Below, piece by piece: positions 31,681 to 35,227 of a stretch of DNA of 35,227 nucleotides. The stretch is from Halomonas heilongjiangensis. GTDB taxonomy: Bacteria > Pseudomonadota > Gammaproteobacteria > Pseudomonadales > Halomonadaceae. The notes under the pieces are model-generated. The model was not told the DNA's origin. It did not search any database and saw nothing but the letters and a program-made list of their open reading frames with translations. The translations under genes were made by a program, and so were the position numbers. Each line of letters starts with the position of its first letter. Positions within the stretch are counted from its first letter, which is position 1. The DNA is taken from positions 1 through 35,227 of the forward strand of contig NZ_PNRE01000077.1 in NCBI RefSeq assembly GCF_002879645.1, read 5' to 3'.

Positions 31681-34284
31681 GTGCTTGAAGCCTATCGCCA
31701 ACATGTCGAGGAACGCGCCGCCGAAGGCGTCCCGCCGAAGCCGCTGAACGCCGAGCAGGTCGCCGCGCTGATCGAGCTGCTGAAGAGCCCACCCGCCGGC
31801 GAGGAGGAGTTCATCCTCGACCTGCTGACCAATCGCGTTCCCCCGGGGGTCGACGAGGCGGCCTACGTCAAGGCCGGCTTCCTCACCGCCATCGCCAAGG
31901 GCGAGGCCGAGTCGCCGCTGATCGACAAGGTGCACGCGGTCAAGCTGCTGGGCACCATGCAGGGCGGCTACAACATCGTCTCCCTGGTCGAGCTGCTCGA
32001 CGACGCCGAGCTGGCCAAGGAAACCGGCGAACAGCTCAAGCACACCCTGCTGATGTTCGACGCCTTCCACGACGTGGAAGAGCGTGCCCGCGCCGGCAAC
32101 GCCGTGGCCAAGGACGTCATCCAGTCCTGGGCCGACGCCGAGTGGTTCCTCTCCCGGCCCGCCCTCGCCGAGAAGATCACCCTCACCGTGTTCAAGGTGC
32201 CCGGCGAGACCAACACCGACGACCTCTCCCCCGCCCCGGATGCCTGGTCGCGCCCCGATATCCCGCTGCACGCCAACGCCATGCTCAAGAACGAGCGCGA
32301 CGGCATCGAGCCGGAAGCCCCCGGCACCACCGGGCCGCTCGCGCAGATCGAGGCGGTCAAGGCCAAGGGCTTCCCGGTCGCCTATGTCGGCGACGTGGTC
32401 GGCACCGGCTCCTCGCGCAAGTCCGCCACCAACTCGGTGCTGTGGTTCTTCGGCGACGACATCCCCAACGTGCCCAACAAGCGCGCCGGCGGCTTCTGCT
32501 TCGGCGGCAAGATCGCCCCGATCTTCTTCAACACCATGGAAGACTCCGGCGCCCTGCCCGTGGAGATGGACGTCTCGAAGATGGCGATGGGCGACGTCAT
32601 CGACGTCTATCCCTATGCAGGCAAGGTGTGCAAGCACGGCACCGACGAGGTCGTCACCACCTTCGAGCTCAAGACCCAGCTGATCCTCGACGAGGTGCGC
32701 GCCGGCGGCCGCATCCCGCTGATCATCGGCCGCGGCCTGACCGGCAAGGCGCGCGAGTCGCTGGGCCTGCCCCAGTCCGACGTCTTCCGCCTGCCCGAGC
32801 AGCCCGCCGACACCGGCAAGGGGTACACCCTGGCCCAGAAGATGGTCGGCAAGGCCTGCGGCATGGAGGGCGTGCGCCCGGGCATGTACTGCGAGCCGAA
32901 GATGACCACCGTGGGCTCCCAGGACACCACCGGCCCGATGACCCGCGACGAGCTCAAGGACCTCGCCTGCCTCGGCTTCCAGGCCGACCTGGTGATGCAG
33001 TCCTTCTGCCACACCGCCGCCTACCCGAAGCCCGTGGACGTGGACACCCACCACACCCTGCCCGACTTCATCATGAACCGCGGCGGCGTCTCGCTGCGTC
33101 CCGGCGACGGCATCATCCACAGCTGGCTGAACCGCATGCTGCTGCCCGACACCGTGGGCACCGGCGGTGACTCCCACACCCGCTTCCCCATGGGCATCTC
33201 CTTCCCGGCGGGCTCGGGCCTGGTGGCCTTCGCCGCCGCCACCGGCGTGATGCCGCTGGACATGCCGGAATCGGTGCTGGTGCGCTTCAAGGGCAAGCGT
33301 CAGCCGGGCGTCACCCTGCGCGACCTGGTCCACGCCATCCCCTACTACGCCATCCAGGCCGGCCTGCTGACCGTCGAGAAGTCGGGCAAGAAGAACGCCT
33401 TCTCTGGCCGCGTGCTGGAGATCGAGGGCCTCGAGGACCTCACCGTCGAGCAGGCCTTCGAGCTCTCCGACGCCTCCGCCGAGCGCAGCGCCGCCGGCTG
33501 CACCATCACCCTGGGTGAAGCGAGCGTTACCGAGTACCTGAAGTCCAACATCACCCTGCTCAAGTGGATGATCGCCAACGGCTACGGCGACAAGCGCACC
33601 ATCGAGCGCCGCATCCTGGCCATGGAAGAGTGGCTGGCCAACCCGAGCCTGATGCGCGCCGACCAGGACGCCGAGTACGCCGAGGTCATCGAGATCGACC
33701 TCGAGGAACTCAAGGAGCCGGTGCTCTGCGCCCCCAACGACCCCGACGACGCCCGCCTGCTCTCCGACGTGGCCGGCGAGAAGATCGACGAGGTGTTCAT
33801 CGGCTCGTGCATGACCAACATCGGCCACTTCCGCGCCGCCGGCAAGCTGCTCGAGAAGCAGCCGGCCGGCAGCCTGAAGACCCGCCTGTGGCTGGCCCCG
33901 CCGACCAAGATGGACCAGCACCAGCTGACCGAGGAAGGCTACTACGGCATCTACGGCCGCGCCGGGGCGCGCATGGAGATGCCGGGCTGCTCGCTGTGCA
34001 TGGGCAACCAGGCCCGTGTCGCCGCCAAGAGCACCGTGGTCTCCACCTCCACCCGCAACTTCCCCAACCGCCTGGGCGACGGCGCCAACGTCTACCTCGC
34101 CTCGGCGGAGCTGGCGGCGGTCGCCGCGGTGGAGGGTCGCCTGCCGACCGTCGACGAATACCGCCGTTACATGGGCGAATTCGACGCCATGGCCGGGGAG
34201 ATCTATCGTTACATGAACTTCCACGAGATCGAGGAGTATCAGAACGCCGCTTCCAACGTGATTCCGGTCGCCCAGGAAGCCTGA
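31681..34284 (+). CDS. acnB: Bifunctional aconitate hydratase 2 / 2-methylisocitrate dehydratase AcnB
   Basis: 867 aa, against 865 in E. coli AcnB. The GTG at 31681 is chosen because the protein then starts (V/M)[15 protein letters not shown] as in E. coli, with GAGGG 7 nt upstream; a TTG ten codons earlier is unlikely. The [4Fe-4S] ligands are Cys710 (GSCMTNIGH), Cys770 and Cys773 ([10 protein letters not shown]). The N-terminal HEAT-like domain typical of AcnB is present, with [19 protein letters not shown] and [13 protein letters not shown] marking the swivel domain. It interconverts citrate and isocitrate in the TCA cycle and acts on methyl-isocitrate. It has its own strong promoter, a folded leader and an intrinsic terminator. 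Confidence 0.98.
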   Translation: MLEAYRQHVEERAAEGVPPKPLNAEQVAALIELLKSPPAGEEEFILDLLTNRVPPGVDEAAYVKAGFLTAIAKGEAESPLIDKVHAVKLLGTMQGGYNIVSLVELLDDAELAKETGEQLKHTLLMFDAFHDVEERARAGNAVAKDVIQSWADAEWFLSRPALAEKITLTVFKVPGETNTDDLSPAPDAWSRPDIPLHANAMLKNERDGIEPEAPGTTGPLAQIEAVKAKGFPVAYVGDVVGTGSSRKSATNSVLWFFGDDIPNVPNKRAGGFCFGGKIAPIFFNTMEDSGALPVEMDVSKMAMGDVIDVYPYAGKVCKHGTDEVVTTFELKTQLILDEVRAGGRIPLIIGRGLTGKARESLGLPQSDVFRLPEQPADTGKGYTLAQKMVGKACGMEGVRPGMYCEPKMTTVGSQDTTGPMTRDELKDLACLGFQADLVMQSFCHTAAYPKPVDVDTHHTLPDFIMNRGGVSLRPGDGIIHSWLNRMLLPDTVGTGGDSHTRFPMGISFPAGSGLVAFAAATGVMPLDMPESVLVRFKGKRQPGVTLRDLVHAIPYYAIQAGLLTVEKSGKKNAFSGRVLEIEGLEDLTVEQAFELSDASAERSAAGCTITLGEASVTEYLKSNITLLKWMIANGYGDKRTIERRILAMEEWLANPSLMRADQDAEYAEVIEIDLEELKEPVLCAPNDPDDARLLSDVAGEKIDEVFIGSCMTNIGHFRAAGKLLEKQPAGSLKTRLWLAPPTKMDQHQLTEEGYYGIYGRAGARMEMPGCSLCMGNQARVAAKSTVVSTSTRNFPNRLGDGANVYLASAELAAVAAVEGRLPTVDEYRRYMGEFDAMAGEIYRYMNFHEIEEYQNAASNVIPVAQEA

Positions 34285-34354
34285 TACCCTGCCTTTCGAC
34301 TCCGATGCTCGCAACATCGATGGCCGTCGCGCGGCGGCCAGAGCCGATGACCGA

Positions 34355-34380
34355 AGCGCCCCACCCGGGGCGCTTTTTTT
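34355..34380 (+). terminator. Intrinsic terminator of acnB
   Basis: GCGCCCC and GGGGCGC form a perfect 7-bp stem (8 bp with the flanking A-T) around ACCC, followed by seven T residues. It lies about 70 nt after the acnB stop codon. Confidence 0.92.
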
Positions 34381-34402
34381 ATTTGCCACCTCGCTTCGCG
34401 AC

Positions 34403-34431
34403 GCAATCGCCCCGCGGAGCGTGGCACCCAC
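34403..34431 (-). repeat. REP element (type B), inverted copy
   Basis: Bases 34403-34425 are the exact reverse complement of 26289-26311, and the following CACCCACG keeps partial similarity. It sits between the acnB terminator and the type A element. Confidence 0.75.
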
Positions 34432-34434
34432 GGG

Positions 34435-34495
34435 GTGGATAAGGCCTGCCCTGTAGGAGCGCAGATCTTCTGCGCGATTGGCGCCGTCAGGCGCC
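34435..34495 (+). repeat. REP element (type A), inverted copy
   Basis: This 61-bp stretch matches the reverse complement of 26184-26244 with three mismatches by eye, including an uninterrupted 42-bp identity (34444-34485). The core GCGCAGATCTTCTGCGC folds into a hairpin, and GGCGCC occurs twice at the right end. With the type B element it forms a composite found in mirror orientation at 26 kb. Confidence 0.85.
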
Positions 34496-34509
34496 CCGGC
34501 GGATGCCGC

Positions 34510-34947
34510 CTACAACCTGCCCGCCCAGCTCTCGGTGGCTTCACGCAGCAGGCCGTGGACCACCCTGAACACCTCGGCATCGCGGCGGTAGGGGTCGGGA
34601 ATCTCGCGGCCACTCCCGCCATCCAGCCAGCGGCCAAGCAGCAGGGTCTTGCCCAGGGCAGCCGGGGCCAGTTCCGCGGCGGCCCGGCGCTGCCCCTCGC
34701 TCATCACCAGCACCAGGTCGGCGGCATCGAGCATCGCGGCGCTGAGCTGGCGGGCCTGGTGGCCGTCCACATCCAGCCCGTCGGCCTCGGCCAGCGCCCG
34801 GGCGGCGGGCTCGACGCCGTGCCCCACCAGCGCGCCCAGCCCGGCGGATTCGATATGGCGGCCGGGCAGCCGCTCCCTGAGCATGGCGGCGGCCACCGGG
34901 CTACGGCAGATATTACCGACACAAACCACCAGGATATGCTGGAACAT
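34510..34947 (-). CDS. Low-molecular-weight protein-tyrosine phosphatase (Wzb-like)
   Basis: 145 aa, the normal length. The active-site P-loop CVGNICRS holds the nucleophile Cys9 and Arg15; the general acid is Asp118 in the DPY motif. ESAGLGALVGHGVEP is the usual second segment. Such enzymes (Wzb, Etp) dephosphorylate BY-kinases that control exopolysaccharide export; arsenate reductases of the ArsC type share the fold but would need extra cysteines not seen here. No polysaccharide gene is visible within the window, although the gene upstream is cut by the edge. GGAGAGAG lies just before the ATG. Confidence 0.9.
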   Translation of the reverse strand: MFQHILVVCVGNICRSPVAAAMLRERLPGRHIESAGLGALVGHGVEPAARALAEADGLDVDGHQARQLSAAMLDAADLVLVMSEGQRRAAAELAPAALGKTLLLGRWLDGGSGREIPDPYRRDAEVFRVVHGLLREATESWAGRL

Positions 34948-34968
34948 TCTCTCTCCGTCGTCAGCAAA

Positions 34969-34989
34969 CTTTGGGGTCAGACCCCAAAG
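34969..34989. repeat. Near-perfect 21-bp palindrome between the phosphatase and membrane-protein genes
   Basis: CTTTGGGGTC and GACCCCAAAG are perfect inverted repeats around a single A. It lies 5 nt after the stop codon of the truncated minus-strand gene and is followed on that strand by TTTGC, so it could act as a weak terminator. The GGGGTCAGACCCC core is a recurrent palindrome in many proteobacterial genomes and may be a third REP-like family. Confidence 0.7.
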
Positions 34990-34994
34990 CGAAA

Positions 34995-35227
34995 TTAGCG
35001 TCCTCGGCAGCGCCAGGCGGCGAGCAGGTTGACCAGCGCCAGGGCGAGCAGCACCGCGGCGATCCAGCCCAGGCTGCCGACCAGGCTGTGGTAGGCGCCG
35101 GGGACATCGTGGGAGCGGAAGCTCATGCCGTACTCGGCCAGCCGGGCGAGGCCGTAGAGCAGCAGCGTCAGCAGCGAGAGCGGCAGCGCGAAGCGCCGCC
35201 GGGCGAGCCAGCGGGTCAGCCGCCAGG
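34995..35227 (-). CDS. Membrane protein, N-terminus cut by window edge
   Basis: The frame is open from the right edge to a TAA at 34995-34997, giving 76 visible residues. Two hydrophobic segments are separated by a short polar loop: FALPLSLLTLLLYGLARL, then an EYGMSFRSHDVPGAYHS loop, then LGWIAAVLLALALVNLLAAW, ending in a basic WRCRGR tail. I cannot assign a family from this fragment. It precedes the phosphatase on the same strand by 47 nt with a palindrome between them, so co-transcription is possible. Confidence 0.65.
   Translation of the reverse strand, partial: WRLTRWLARRRFALPLSLLTLLLYGLARLAEYGMSFRSHDVPGAYHSLVGSLGWIAAVLLALALVNLLAAWRCRGR

Noticed and set aside
31582..34431. A 949-codon minus-strand open frame opposite acnB
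   Set aside because: It is fully antisense to a gene with unmistakable AcnB motifs, is His/Gly/Val-rich and low in complexity, and has no start signal.
34510..34947. ArsC-type arsenate reductase
   Set aside because: It has the CX5R loop and DPY of LMW phosphatases but lacks the additional redox cysteines of thioredoxin-linked ArsC and has no arsenic-resistance neighbours.
1..35227. tRNA, rRNA, phage, integron, IS or defence-system genes
   Set aside because: None was recognised on either strand by reading; the accessory content is limited to REP-type repeats.

Overview
The window is a high-GC, gene-dense chromosomal segment of a gammaproteobacterium, most likely a Halomonas-type member of the Halomonadaceae. 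This is inferred from the protein repertoire (E. coli-type AcnB, TrhP and PqiABC, the small DUF2789 protein, a short-Q-loop cytochrome bd) and from REP elements of the TGTAGGAGCGCAG type; no rRNA or tRNA is present to confirm it. I saw no transposase, integrase, phage gene or CRISPR array.

Layout: 1-3736 (minus) is a cytochrome bd cluster, cydA-cydB-cydD, with cydD cut by the left edge. 4019-5002 (minus) is a CaCA cation exchanger, divergent from a pqiABC operon (5118-8788) for lipid traffic across the periplasm. Next on the plus strand come a helix-hairpin-helix protein, a RhlE-type DEAD-box helicase behind a structured leader, a 19-codon ORF followed by an unrecognised 185-aa gene, and a CynX-type MFS carrier. 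Then follow an ABC ATPase/FtsX-type permease/HlyD-type adaptor operon, a type I asparaginase, a DUF2789 protein and an HDOD-GGDEF signalling protein. On the minus strand are a VTT (DedA/TVP38-like) membrane protein, a possible 54-aa membrane peptide, a SRPBCC protein and the tRNA hydroxylation factor TrhP.

23.4-31.4 kb is rich in genes for tRNA anticodon-loop modification. TrhP (5-hydroxyuridine-34) is divergent from queC-queE-queD-like (queuosine-34 precursor), followed by a YkgJ cysteine-cluster protein. Facing them on the minus strand is DUF1289-miaE (hydroxylation of ms2i6A37), apparently co-transcribed with a 1301-aa regulator. That regulator combines a SARP-type DNA-binding/BTAD head, a degenerate class III nucleotide-cyclase-like domain, a STAND-type ATPase and a helical-repeat tail. 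acnB (31681-34284) follows with a strong promoter, a folded leader and an intrinsic terminator, then a low-molecular-weight protein-tyrosine phosphatase and a truncated membrane protein.

The most unusual items are the four-module regulator linked to miaE, the double-domain QueD-like protein, a 27-bp repeat at the 3' end of queC, a back-to-back promoter between trhP and queC that appears to share one -35 element, and two near-identical 61-bp REP elements in opposite orientation bracketing the regulator-miaE-DUF1289-acnB block. Most of the rest is ordinary housekeeping sequence, and long open frames antisense to real genes are common because of the base composition.
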